Assembly (NCBI RefSeq): GCF_963678635.1
Contig: NC_087063.1
Span: forward strand, 57,854,759 to 57,918,758
Source of the DNA: Symsagittifera roscoffensis
Taxonomy: Eukaryota > Xenacoelomorpha > Acoela > Convolutidae
DNA: 64,000 bases
Direction: 5' to 3'
Part shown: positions 12,620-23,807 of the stretch, in pieces
Layout of the letters: each line of letters begins with the position of its first letter
Numbering within the stretch: position 1 is the stretch's first letter
The notes under the pieces: model-generated
Told to the model about the DNA's origin: nothing
Seen by the model: only the letters and a program-made list of their open reading frames with translations
Database searches by the model: none
Position numbers and translations under genes: made by a program

Positions 12620-13160
12620 TTGGTGAGCAGTGCCTCAGGTTTCTAATCCAGGAGGGAGCTTGAAAGAGAAGTCACAAAAGGAACACTGACTGAAGATAGT
12701 TACTGACCGACTGCAAATAGCAATTAACCAAGAACCCTGACTGCGCCTCATGCCCTGACCCCCTGGGTGTTTGGCATTTTTTCGCCACCGGGGCAAGGCG
12801 AGCCGCTCGCAACGCGAGCGCAAGCACATATACCATTCTCCGACCAACAAGCGAGGAAGGTCTTTATTAACAAGTGCTCAGGGTATAGCTCACTTTTGAA
12901 CTGACCATAATTTTTAGATGCTGTTTTTTCCATGGTGCCTGTGTGTCCAAGCTAGTAAAAAGTCATTAGTGGAAGTGGTCTGTGAATAGTATTCGCTGGG
13001 AGAAAATCCACTTTTTTCAAGTAAAAAAAACGGGAAAATGAACGTAGATTGACTTTTGAAAATTTTTAAGGTTTTCATTTTAACTTCCACCATAGCGGAG
13101 CGTATACACTTTGGTCCAACACTCCGGATGGCCCGGTTACATTTCAAAAATTTCACGAGA
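12620..13160 (+). repeat. composite tRNA-like repeat (family II), copy 2
   Basis: A diverged copy of the 11490-12010 repeat: TTGGCATTTTTTCGCCAC, AACAAGCGAGGAAGG, ATGCTGTTTTTTCCATGG and a decayed TAGCGGAGCG block. It directly precedes a broken copy of the unknown exon, the same order as in the 1.8-kb duplication units. Confidence 0.5.
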
Positions 13161-13189
13161 CAAAAATTTCACTTTATTTTTTCTTTGTC

Positions 13190-13460
13190 GCGTAAACCGT
13201 ATTATTCCAAATTTTCACATTGTGGAAACTGATAGCTAAAACAGATTTTTTTTTGTTAGAAATCAGCGTCGAGGACCAAGCGTCTCTGGCTGTATTTCTC
13301 ATTCAGGGGAGACCAAGTGCGATGTCCGTATTGGATCAAAAAGTTTCGATTTTCGTGTCATGTCTTCAGTTAAAGACGGAACTAAACTTTCATAAATACT
13401 GGAGTAGGAAAGTCACTGGAAGTCCTTATTTATCAAGCTGATTGCCCTGGCCAGAAAAAT
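13190..13460 (+). pseudogene. broken copy of the exon repeated at 15,527 and 17,330
   Basis: Sequence matches the 15527-15810 exon in order (FLLEIS, then FLIQGRP, then the Asp-Lys-rich part), but small indels and an in-frame stop split it into frames. It is clearly older than the two intact copies, so duplication of this segment happened at least twice. Confidence 0.5.
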
Positions 13461-13499
13461 GGGTTAGTATAAGATCATTAAAAAAAAATTCTTCGATGG

Positions 13500-14211
13500 T
13501 CTCAATCCTCAATTTTATTTCCGATTAAAACAGATCAATTTTGTTGCCTTCACTTATGACCCAAATAGTCAATAGCAGTGAGTTATAGTGCAATGGTAAA
13601 AAAAACTGACCATAAAAAACAGAATCGTCACATGAGTACTCGGATCAGACCAAATGTGTTTTTTATTGATTTTATCTTTGATCGATTTGAAAGTTTTTAG
13701 CCATCTTGATTTAAACAACCGAACTATCTTGGAAGTGGAAGAAATTGCAAAGACGATCTGCTAAGAAGCAGGAATGGATGATACATTTCATATAATGCAT
13801 ATGTAACGATTTTTAAAATGTTACCAAGAAAATGGAGTGGGTCAAAAGTTGTTTTTCTTTACGTTTGAAAGGTTACTTCAATAATTGATTTTTTCCTGTT
13901 CACATTGACTCGGAGTTAGACAAGCATATACGACTGTGCCTCCTAGTCACAAAAAGACAGATTGAAGAACCTAATTTTTTCAGTCACTTTTTTATGTCTT
14001 TAAAAAAAGAAGAACATGCCCATACCACTTGAAGTTGAAAAGATAAATACAAGCCGTCTTCTTTGACATTCGCCATTTACGAATTACAACGCCTTAAGCA
14101 AAAGATTGGGGTGATAGCTGCTTCTTGAAGACAAAAAAATTTACTTTTTCATCTCCTTCGTCATTTTCATGAGTGTGTTCATTACATTTCATATCGCTTT
14201 CATTTTTGTAG
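13500..14211. other. degenerate copy of the non-coding part of the 1.8-kb unit
   Basis: Blocks such as CAATAGCAGTGAGTTATAGTGC, the GATCGATTTGAAAGT stretch and GACAAGCATATACGACTGTG recur in order inside both duplication units (about 15,930-16,290 and 17,735-18,095). This is the continuation of the older, diverged copy of that unit. No gene of its own. Confidence 0.5.
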
Positions 14212-14283
14212 CAAATGAGCATTCTAAAGTTCAGCGACAAAACAATTCATCAAAACACCAACAATCAGCATTTCGAGACTCGG
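14212..14283 (+). CDS. candidate 72-nt internal exon, gene unknown
   Basis: Bounded by a strong acceptor (TCATTTTTGTAG) and a strong donor (CTCGG|GTAAGA). Exactly 24 codons, open in phase 0 and also in a second frame. It could follow the exon copy at 13.2 kb or precede those at 15.5 kb, but phase alone does not decide. Only the splice signals support it. Confidence 0.3.
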
Positions 14284-14553
14284 GTAAGACCACAACTTTT
14301 CGTTCGTTACTTTGAGCTTCGATCGATTTGACTGCTTTTTTTTCTTCAATGAAAATGCTTGAACTATGTTTCAAATGCATCAAACATTTTTGAGAAGTCA
14401 GTACTTGTAGAGGACAATCTGCTAATGAACAGGAATGAGCCAGAAAATAATCATTCCTTTTGCTAAGCTTTCTGGATGAAATAAAGTATACTTATCTGTC
14501 TAACCTCCGGGCTATTAATTGTTTTCAGAAAAATCTTGTCCATTCGGGTGATT

Positions 14554-14614
14554 GCGGGTTTCGAACTCTTGAGCTGCATGTCATCAGTATACTGAGTTAC
14601 CATTTGAGCCACCA
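14554..14614 (-). repeat. tRNA-like sequence
   Basis: On the - strand TGGTGGCTCAAATGG resembles an A box and D arm, and AGAGTTCGAAACCC a B box, 45-50 nt apart. The acceptor stem does not pair well, so a SINE head or a dead tRNA is more likely than a live gene. Confidence 0.35.
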
Positions 14615-15517
14615 GATCTTTGTTGATGACAATTATCGTAGTCAACGTGAATGCAACATCACGTGAGAGAAAAAAAACAAAGGACTTCTCTCAGTGTTTC
14701 TGCTATTTAAATTTAACTGCCGTTAGATCGCCTTATTTAGTTGTTTAGCAGCAACCATGTTTTCTTTCTTTATACGTCAAATTTTAGTTTCCCTTTATTT
14801 ATTTAATGTTCTGTGTCTTTCATTGTTCACATTTCATTTGACCAAATTACTTGGAGCGGGACGGCAGCAGATATTGAAGACCAAAAATATTGTTTTCATT
14901 GGATAGATATGGAAATGACCTCGAAATGTCCGTTAACTAATGTGTATTGTTAAAGATACAGTTTCCGCTATCTCGATTTGTCAAAACATTTCAAACTAAA
15001 GGTCACATATTTGGTTTTTTCTTGTTCGGAACATGGAGGCAGCCTCACTACTAAATGTAGCCGCATTTTCTCACCCGCTCAATCGAGTAACCCTGCTGAA
15101 TACCCATCTATTGGGAGGATTTAGAAAAAAATAATAAATGTAAAAAAATCATCGTTCAAAATGAGTCACTAATTGTATAAGGAACGTTCAAATGCTTTTT
15201 CAAATTCTGTTTTCCACAGGTGCATGTTGTCTGTAAAACCTGACGCTTAATGCGCACTACTTTGCTCAGTTCCACTTTCACCAAATACTCCAACATTTTC
15301 AGCGTAAAATATGCCTTTACTGCCTCCTCACCTTAATCATCAGCAAGCTTGTGCAGTTGTACAATTGAACTTCTTCGACATCAGCTTTCAAGACATGGCT
15401 GCATGAGAGGATACTTAAGACAGGAGGGTCAAGTTATTCGTCATTCACGGGAGGCGTCCTCTTGAGCCCATTATGTTCAGAAATTGGACGAAGTCAGTAG
15501 CTCCCGCGAAACTAACT

Positions 15518-17314
15518 CTTTTCCAGCAGGACACCTACGCGTGATTTGTCGCGTGAACTGTACTAATCAAACTCGTCACATTGTGGAAATTGATAGCGAA
15601 AACAGAATTTTTTTGTTAGAAATCAGCGTCGATGGCCAAGCGTCTCAGGCTGTGTTTCTCATTCAGGGGAGACCCTGTACGATGCCCGTAATGGATAAAA
15701 AAAGTTTTGATTTTCGTGTCATGCCTTCAGCTAAAGACGGAACTAAACTTTCATCACTACTGGAATTCCTTATTTATCAAGCTGATTGCCCTGGCAGGAA
15801 AAATGGAATAGTATAAGATGATTAGAGAAAACTTATTTTTTCCCTCATTGGTCTCAATCCTCAATTTCATTTCTCTGATCCAAAACTGATCCATATTGTT
15901 GCCTTCACTAATGTCCCAAAAAGTCATTCAATAGCAGTGAGTTATAGTGCAATGGTGAAATAATTAAGCATAAAAAACAGAACCGACAGATCGGTACTCG
16001 GATAAGACCAAAAAAATGTTGTTTCATGATTTTATCTTTGATCGATTTGAAAGTCTTTAGTCATCTTGATTTAAAAAACCGAAACATCTTCGAAGTGAAA
16101 GAAACTGCAAAGACATCTGCAAAGAAGCAGGAATGAATGACACATGTCATATCGCATTTGTAAACATTTTTATATGTTACCAAGAAAAAAGAGTCTGTCA
16201 AAAGTTGTTTTTCTTTACGTTTGATTCATTACCTCATTAATTGAAATTTTTCAGTCCGCATTTACTCAGAGTTAGACAAGCATATACGACTGTGTCTCCC
16301 AGTCACAAAAAGTCAGATTGAAGAACCTTCATTTTTCAGTCACTTTTTTATGTCTTTATAAAAGAACAATATGTCCATACCATTTGAAGTTGAAAAGATA
16401 AAGACTCGTTTTTTGCGTTTCTTGAGTCACTCGATTGTAGCTGATAGTCTTTAAAAAGTGATTTCCGATCGATACAATTTCAAGTCCGGCCGACGCGTTA
16501 TCTTGGGCCAGAGGTTTTACTAGGTACCACAAATCCTCCATAGATAAGCGCTGGAGGCTTACCGCAGTCTAAGTCGAGTAAGTCAAAAAGCGCAGTGCTG
16601 TGACAAGGTCTGGCCTAGTTCCTCCGCAAAGAGTCCCCCTCCCCACATTTTTGCCTCACTTGACTGTGTAATCATGACTGAAACCAATCAAAATCCTCCT
16701 AATCCAATTAATGCAGAAACAGAATGAACATTGAGTAGTTTGAAGAAATCAATAACGCTCTAGCACTAATGATCTAGAGCTTAATGCATCTGACTAGAGT
16801 CCAATTGAGTTCAGTTCGAATCCCGTTAAGCATAGCTAGTATCTTACGTAGTGGAAGTACCGACTGAGTGCAAAAATCAAATAACCAACGACCCTAATTC
16901 CCCTGGCGCCCTGACCCTCTGGCAACAAGCGAGGAAGTCTTTATCACTAATTGCTCAGGGTAGAGCTGACTTTTCAAGTAACTATAATTTCTGGATGCGG
17001 TTTTTTCCATGGTGCCTGTGTGCCTAAGCTAGGGAAAATCATAAGTGGAAGTGGTCTGCGGAAACGATTCCCTGGGAGAAAATCCACTTTTTTTCCGGGA
17101 AAACGAGGAATTAACGGTAAAATGGATTGATTTTTGATATTTTTAATGTTTAGTTTTTAACTTCCACTGTAGCCGAGCGAATAACTTTTAGCCCCACACG
17201 CCGGATGCCCGGGTTCAAATCCCGATCGGAGACAAAACATTTTCCACTTTATTTCTCAACTTGCCTAGTCAGCAGAATTAACTTTTCTGAATAGATTCAT
17301 TTTTCAAATTCGGA
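15518..17314 (+). repeat. tandem duplication, unit 1 (1797 bp)
   Basis: Nearly identical to 17321-19117 at an offset of 1803 nt; only scattered substitutions were noticed. The two copies are separated by the 6-nt filler CGACAC. The unit contains the unknown exon, a - strand open frame (16356-16541), a tRNA-like segment near 16755-16840 and a family II composite repeat. The low divergence points to a recent event. Confidence 0.9.
15527..15810 (+). CDS. unknown exon, duplicated copy A
   Basis: A 284-nt open segment with a CTCTTTTCCAG acceptor and a GTATAAG donor, entered in phase 1 and left in phase 0. It encodes about 94 residues including IFLLEISVDGQAS, AVFLIQGRP and KLSSLLEFLIYQ. It is repeated at 17330-17613 and as a broken copy at 13190-13460. 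I do not recognise the family. It may be a module of a host gene with tandemly duplicated exons, or the coding part of a mobile repeat. A frame open into the preceding sequence leaves the 5' boundary uncertain. Confidence 0.4.
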
Positions 17315-17320
17315 CGACAC

Positions 17321-19117
17321 CTTTTCCAGCAGGACACCTACGCGTGATTTGTCGCGTGAACTGTACTAATCAAACTCGTCACATTGAGGAAATTGATAGC
17401 GAAAACAGAATTTTTTTGTTAGAAATCAGCGTCGATGGCCAAGCGTCTCAGGCTGTGTTTCTCATTCAGGGGAGACCCTGTACGATGCCCGTAATGGATA
17501 AAAAAAGTTTTGATTTTCGCGTCATGTCTTCAGCTAAAGACGGAACTAAACTTTCATCACTACTGGAATTCCTTATTTATCAAGCTGATTGCCCTGGCAG
17601 GAAAAATGGAATAGTATAAGATGATTAGAGAAAACTTATTTTTTCCCTCATTGGTCTCAATCCTCAATTTCATTTCTCTGATCCAAAACTGATCCATTTT
17701 GTTGCCTTCACTAATGTCCCAAAAAGTCATTCAATAGCAGTGAGTTATAGTGCAATGGTGAAATAATTAAGCATAAAAAACAGAACCGACAGATCGGTAC
17801 TCGGATAAGACCAAAAAAATGTTGTTTTATGATTTTATCTTTGATCGATTTGAAAGTCTTTAGTCATCTTGATTTAAAAAACCGAAACATCTTCGAAGTG
17901 AAAGAAACTGCAAAGACATCTGCTAAGAAGCAGGAATGAATGACACATGTCATATCGCATTTGTAAACATTTTTATATGTTACCAAGAAAAAAGAGTCTG
18001 TCAAAAGTTGTTTTTCTTTACGTTTGATTCATTACCTCATTAATTGAAATTTTTCAGTCCGCATTTACTCAGAGTTAGACAAGCATATACGACTGTGTCT
18101 CCCAGTCACAAAAAGTCAGATTGAAGAACCTACATTTTTCAGTCACTTTTTTATGTCTTTATAAAAGAACAATATGTCCATACCATTTGAAGTTGAAAAG
18201 ATAAAGACTCGTTTTTTGCGTTTCTTGAGTCACTCGATTGTAGCTGATAGTCTTTGTAAAGTGATTTCCGATCGATACCGTTTCAAGTCCGGCCGACGCG
18301 TTATCTTGGGCCAGAGGTTTTAATAGGTACCACAAATCCTCCATAGATAAGCGCTGGAGGCTTACCGCAGTCTAAGTCGAGTAAGTCAAAAAGCGCAGTG
18401 CTGTGACAAGGTCTGGCCTAGTTCCTCCGCAAAGAGTCCCCCTCCCCACATTTTTGCCTCACTTGACTGTGTAATCATGACTGAAACCAATCAAAATCCT
18501 CCTAATCCAATTAATGCAGAAACAGAATGAACATTGAGTAGTTTGAAGAAATCAATAACGCTCTAGCACTAATGATCTAGAGCTTAATGCATCTGACTAG
18601 AGTCCAATTGAGTTCAGTTCGAATCCCGTTAAGCATAGCTAGTATCTTACGTAGTGGAAGTACCGACTGAGTGCAAAAATCAAATAACCAACGACCCTAA
18701 TTCCCCTGGCGCCCTGACCCTCTGGCAACAAGCGAGGAAGTCTTTATCACTAATTGCTCAGGGTAGAGCTAACTTTTCAAATGACTATAATTTCTGGATG
18801 CGGTTTTTTCCATGGTGCCTGTGTGCCTAAGCTAGGGAAAATCATAAGTGGAAGTGGTCTGCGGAAACGATTCCCTGGGAGAAAATCCACTTTTTTTCCG
18901 GGAAAACGAGGAATTAACGGTAAAATGGATTGATTTTTGATATTTTTAATGTTTAGTTTTTAACTTCCACTATAGCCGAGCGAATAACTTTTAGCCCCAC
19001 ACGCCGGATGCCCGGGTTCAAATCCCGATCGGAGACAAAACATTTTCCACTTTATTTCTCAACTTGCCTAGTCAGCAGAATTAACTTTTCTGAATAGATT
19101 CATTTTTCAAATTCGGA
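17321..19117 (+). repeat. tandem duplication, unit 2 (1797 bp)
   Basis: The second copy of 15518-17314, in direct orientation. Its right edge falls at GATTCATTTTTCAAATTCGGA, which in unit 1 is followed by the 6-nt filler and here by a tRNA-like unit (GGTAGCTGGTC...GGTTTGAATCTCC, about 19121-19180). Confidence 0.9.
17330..17613 (+). CDS. unknown exon, duplicated copy B
   Basis: Same splice signals and reading frame as copy A, with a few substitutions. The frame is intact in both copies, so either the gene is still used or the duplication is very young. Confidence 0.4.
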
Positions 19118-19787
19118 AAGGTAGCTGGTCAAGTATATGTGGCGCACTTCTAAACTTAGTATACAGGTTTGAATCTCCATCTATGAGAAAAAAAGTTTTT
19201 GCTTTTTCATAATTACCAAGCATATGTTCAAATCAATTGGAAGTGAATCATTCATATCTCCTAAACTAAAAAAGATGAACACATGCAATTTTCCGTGGTA
19301 ACATTCATTTGATCAGTTGTTACGATTAGGATTAAATTGGAGGCTTCTCAGTTTGATTGAAATAATATGAATATTTTCCATTTTTCCTCTCCTTTATTCA
19401 AATCAGATTAAATCCTTTCAATATAAATCTCTCCTCTTTTCTTGGGTACGAAAAAGTTCTATAAATAGAAAAGGTCGAAAAAAGTAAATCTATTATGAAA
19501 CGGAAACATGCTAAGACAAAAAAATGTTAAATGAGCATTGGAAGATAATGTACCCAGCAGTAACAAAGACGAAAATCCCTTGTCAGAAACCCTTTAAGCC
19601 AACAAACATCAACAAGACTTACGACTTGAAAAGGATTTAAGTACACTTCACCCTCAAAACACAAACACTCAAAAAACTTTATTCCTTGTCAAACGAAACA
19701 ATATGAGGCCCAAAAAAGGGAAAATAAAAAAGCCGAAAAAATTTAGAACTTAGAAGTTATTAAGTCCCCCTCGCCGTCAAAACACAG

Positions 19788-21000
19788 TCACGCACACACA
19801 AAATTGTTCGCTAGTCGAAAGACGCAATATCAGGCCAATAAGCCGATATAACATAGGCCGAAACCTATCAAGCTGAAAAAGGAGAAAAAAACAAAAAGCC
19901 GAAAAACGTGTGGTCATGAAAAACAATAACTGTAAATTCTATTAATATTTTCAGCATTTTGTGCGATACAGAGGATTATAAACACTAAAAACCACTAAGC
20001 TGTTAAAAAAACTTAAGAAAACAATTCTACAATATGGCAGCTAAGCTGACAAAACATAAGCAGGCATTACAAGCCCACACTTTGTTTTTTTCAATTGGCT
20101 ATTTCACGTATAAAAAGCCCAGGCCCTGTCAGATGGGAACCACCCAGGACCTATGCCATTCCTGGCGCATTCGATGTCTCTAGACTTCGATGTCTCACGC
20201 ACACACAAAATTGTTCGCTAGTCGAAAGACGCAATATCAGGCCAATAAGCCGATATAACATAGGCCGAAACCTATCAAGCTGAAAAAGGAGAAAAAAAAC
20301 AAAAAGCCGAAAAACGTGTGGTCATGAAAAACAATAACTGTAAATTCTATTAATATTTTCAGCATTTTGTGCGATACAGAGGATTATAAACACTAAAAAC
20401 CACTAAGCTGTTAAAAAAACTTAAGAAAACAATTCTACAATATGGCAGCTAAGCTGACAAAACATAAGCAGGCATTACAAGCCCACACTTTGTTTTTTTC
20501 AATTGGCTATTTCACGTATAAAAAGCCCAGGCCCTGTCAGATGGGAACCACCCAGGACCTATGCCATTCCTGGCGCATTCGATGTCTCTAGACTTCGATG
20601 TCTCACGCACACACAAAATTGTTCGCTAGTCGAAAGACGCAATATCAGGCCAATAAGCCGATATAACATAGGCCGAAACCTATCAAGCTGAAAAAGGAGA
20701 AAAAAACAAAAAGCCGAAAAACGTGTGGTCATGAAAAACAATAACTGTAAATTCTATTAATATTTTCAGCATTTTGTGCGATACAGAGGATTATAAACAC
20801 TAAAAACCACTAAGCTGTTAAAAAAACTTAAGAAAACAATTCTACAATATGGCAGCTAAGCTGACAAAACATAAGCAGGCATTACAAGCCCACACTTTGT
20901 TTTTTTCAATTGGCTATTTCACGTATAAAAAGCCCAGGCCCTGTCAGATGGGAACCACCCAGGACCTATGCCATTCCTGGCGCATTCGATGTCTCTAGAC
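19788..21000 (+). repeat. three tandem copies of a 407/408-bp unit
   Basis: Units start at TCACGCACACACAAAATTG (19788, 20195, 20603) and run to TCTCTAGACTTCGATGTC; the third stops at 21000, about 10 nt short. The only difference I found between copies is one A in a poly-A run, hence 407 versus 408. Each unit carries the same 62-codon open frame, which is a by-product of the repetition. A young local amplification. Confidence 0.9.
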
Positions 21001-21795
21001 CAATGCGCAAATAATTTTGAATTTTGTGTCTTAGAGACGCAAATAAATTTGAATTCATTTTTGAACTGAACCTAAATTTACCATTTGGAGTTTTAACCAA
21101 TCTGTGAACAAAGTTATTTACAGGAAAAGTCCAGTACCCGATTGCAATATCCTTGCTTATCGCAAGGGCAAAAAGCAGAAAACTTGAAAAAAAAATTAAT
21201 AATTTAAATTTCCAAAAAATTCAGTGAGCCATTACTTTGGACCTAGTAACAAAATTTATTTATATATATTGAGAATTAAAAAAATCTATAGCTAGAAACA
21301 AAGTCCTAACCAATTGACGGAAAAAACAACAGCCAACCAGCCGAAAAAAAAGGACACCAATTTTCATTTTTTTTATCACTATCAGAATCGTTTGATGGGT
21401 ATAAAACCAAAAACCTGAAATATATTTACACTGCGCAAAAATGAACACAAAGGATAAGCAGAGCTTTGCACCACTTCCGAAAAAACGCAAGCAAAGCATT
21501 AAGAACCAGCGAGTCAAGAATAAGATAGGAATCACAAAGCCGAAAAAAAAATATTCCAAAACTAAAACTTTTGACAAAAAGGAAAATTTAGTTTCAGAAA
21601 CACCATCCAAAAACCACCTGCTTTAAATAATCTTTTAGTATGAGTTGAACACGCCAATAAAATATCAAACGAAACCATATAGGAAAAATTTGATCTAGTA
21701 TCCGCGTTGTTCGACATTGTTTAAGTCAGAGAAAAACTCCATCTTAAGAAAACTAAGCCGACAAAAAAGGTTAGCTTCATGCAAACTAAAAAAAG
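21001..21795. other. A-rich non-coding stretch
   Basis: Lys-codon-rich + strand and Phe-rich - strand open frames arise from A-rich DNA. No splice or homology support. Confidence 0.4.
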
Positions 21796-21860
21796 TGGTC
21801 CGACCGGACCGCGAGACCCAGACCTTTGGGTGCAAAGGCAACCGAGCTATCTCCAGACCA
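21796..21860 (-). repeat. tRNA-like sequence followed by a T run
   Basis: On the - strand GGTCTGG near the start can pair with CGGACC and flanking bases near the end to give an acceptor-like stem (two wobbles), followed by CCA-like bases and a run of seven or more T just downstream of a short spacer, resembling a Pol III terminator. The D and T arms pair badly, so this is probably SINE-derived or a tRNA relic. Confidence 0.3.
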
Positions 21861-22397
21861 AGTGAGAAGCATGCACTTTGTTAATGTTCAATCAAAAAGC
21901 AATTCTTTATAAATAGTAACTCTTTATAGATAGCAAATATTTTTTACATAGAATTGAGCCGCCAAAATTGGAACGCAACCTACAATTTTTTTAATCCGTT
22001 TTCATTCAAAAATTCATTGAAAAAAATAACTTCAATTTGACTGATTCAATTTGACAATAGACAATTTTTTTTAGTCCGCTGGGAACTCGATAAAACACTC
22101 TCGAATCATAAATTTGAAATGAAATTAAAAAAATAATCTAAAAAACTAAATGAACCCAATGACACTAAGATACTGACATGCTTTTGAAAAAAAATCAAAT
22201 TTTGAATTTCAAAGAAAAACATTGCGTTCATTGACACTTTCGTAACTTTCTGTTAGCTAAGAAACAGAACTAAATTTTCTAGCTTTTTAAAAAATCGAAA
22301 TTCAAACAAAAAAAGCCAACAAAAACACATTTGGAAAAGAGAAATGACTTGGCTAACAGAAAAAAAAACTGACTGAAAAATTTAAGCTTATCATCGG

Positions 22398-22640
22398 TGC
22401 TTTTTTGATAAAATGAGCCCAATTTGAGAAAACTGGATCAATAGGTAAAATTGTTATTTCATTCGAAAATCTCACAATTGAATTCCGTATAAAAAACTAG
22501 ATCTCGATCATGTTTTCGGTAGCTTTTACTTTGTTGCTGTTCGATAGCGGAGTTTGCCTTCGTTTTAACAAAGAAAATGAGTTGAACTTCAAAAAAATCA
22601 AAGTCAACCGCAAAAAAAATCCAAATTGAGCGTGAAAAAA
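22398..22640 (+). repeat. interspersed repeat family I
   Basis: TTTTTTGATAAAATGA, CAATTTGAGAAAACTGGATC, TTCGATAGCGGAGTTTGCC and AAAATGAGTTGAACTT appear in the same order as at 9.1-9.4 kb. A partial unit also lies at about 22745-22830. Confidence 0.5.
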
Positions 22641-22979
22641 ATTAAAACTTTTACCTAAAAAAACATGACCTATATAAGAGTACTCAATACGTTCAAAGCT
22701 CTTAGTAATTATGCCCTTAAAGCTATTCGAATTTCAAGAGCAATTTAAAATTGGTGGTTTTTGATAACACTACCCCAATTTGAGACAACTGAAATTCCAC
22801 TGGGAATCTAAAAACCCAATTCCACCTTCGAACCTAGAAATCAATCAAGTTTTTTCGACAAATTTTAATTACATTCAATCGGCACTTAACTGTAGAAACT
22901 GATTTTTTTTAAACAACTTCGAATTTCCAAGTTAAAAAAAAAATGGCCTCAAAGCTCTTTAAACTTTCAGAAAAAAATG

Positions 22980-23190
22980 TGACCGATGCCCTCAATTACA
23001 TTGACTCAATTTGAGAAAACGGGATCAATCGAGGTAAAACTTTTATTCCGCTAGGAAACCTGAACAAATAATCTGCTTTACAAATTTAAAATTGGTCACG
23101 TTTTGCCTGACCTTTACAATTTTGCTGTTCAATAGTGGACTTTGCTTTCACTTTCACAAAAGAAATGAACTGAACTTGAAAAGAAATCAA
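22980..23190 (+). repeat. interspersed repeat family I
   Basis: CTCAATTTGAGAAAACGGGATC, CCGCTAGGAAACCTGA, TTCAATAGTGGACTTTGC and GAAATGAACTGAACTTG, in family order. Confidence 0.5.
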
Positions 23191-23807
23191 AAGTCAAAAT
23201 ACGAAAAATCAGAAAGACTTCCTGAAATACAAACAAAAAAATTGGGACCTATACAAGAGTCTTCTCTGTATGCATCAACTATTAAAATTGGGAAGCAAAA
23301 TTAAACTGGCTTTCTATAAGTGGCTAATGGTAAAAAAGGATACTCAATCACCAAACATTCTACAAATTGACATTTAATTTCAGTTAAGCTGAACAGTTCG
23401 CAATACAAAACTAATCAAAAGTTTACCGGATGACCTTAAAATTATATATATTTATATATACTTCAGGTAATTGTCCAACAGACTGGTCCCATTAGCTGGG
23501 TATATGTACGCGCAATTTAGAGACAAGTAAAACGAACAAATCATGGCCTCTATTGCCAACTCAATTTTGATGCCAAACATATCAGTCACTAAGTGAGTCA
23601 AGTTTATTGTAAAAACTTCTGAATGCATCCGATTGGCCAATTTCTATTTGACTTAACGCTTGCAAAGTGTACGGTATTCAAGCTAAGGCAAATACCTCAG
23701 ACTATTAACTGAGAATGCGCTCAAATTAAAAAAGAATTAGTACAAAAGTAGTTAGGGATTAGGGACCAGTCTTTTCGTCATTTACTCCCACTCTCTTTGG
23801 GATTACA

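Noticed and set aside
15518-19117. The two 1.8-kb units as LTRs of another element
   Set aside because: They are adjacent with only 6 nt between them, lack TG...CA ends and contain splice-bounded coding sequence.
20095-20691. Repeated 62-codon open frame as a gene
   Set aside because: It is identical only because the 408-bp unit is duplicated; no coding signature.
21441-21626. 61-aa Lys-rich open frame with ATG
   Set aside because: Arises in A-rich DNA with low-complexity codons; no splice signal, homology or second copy.
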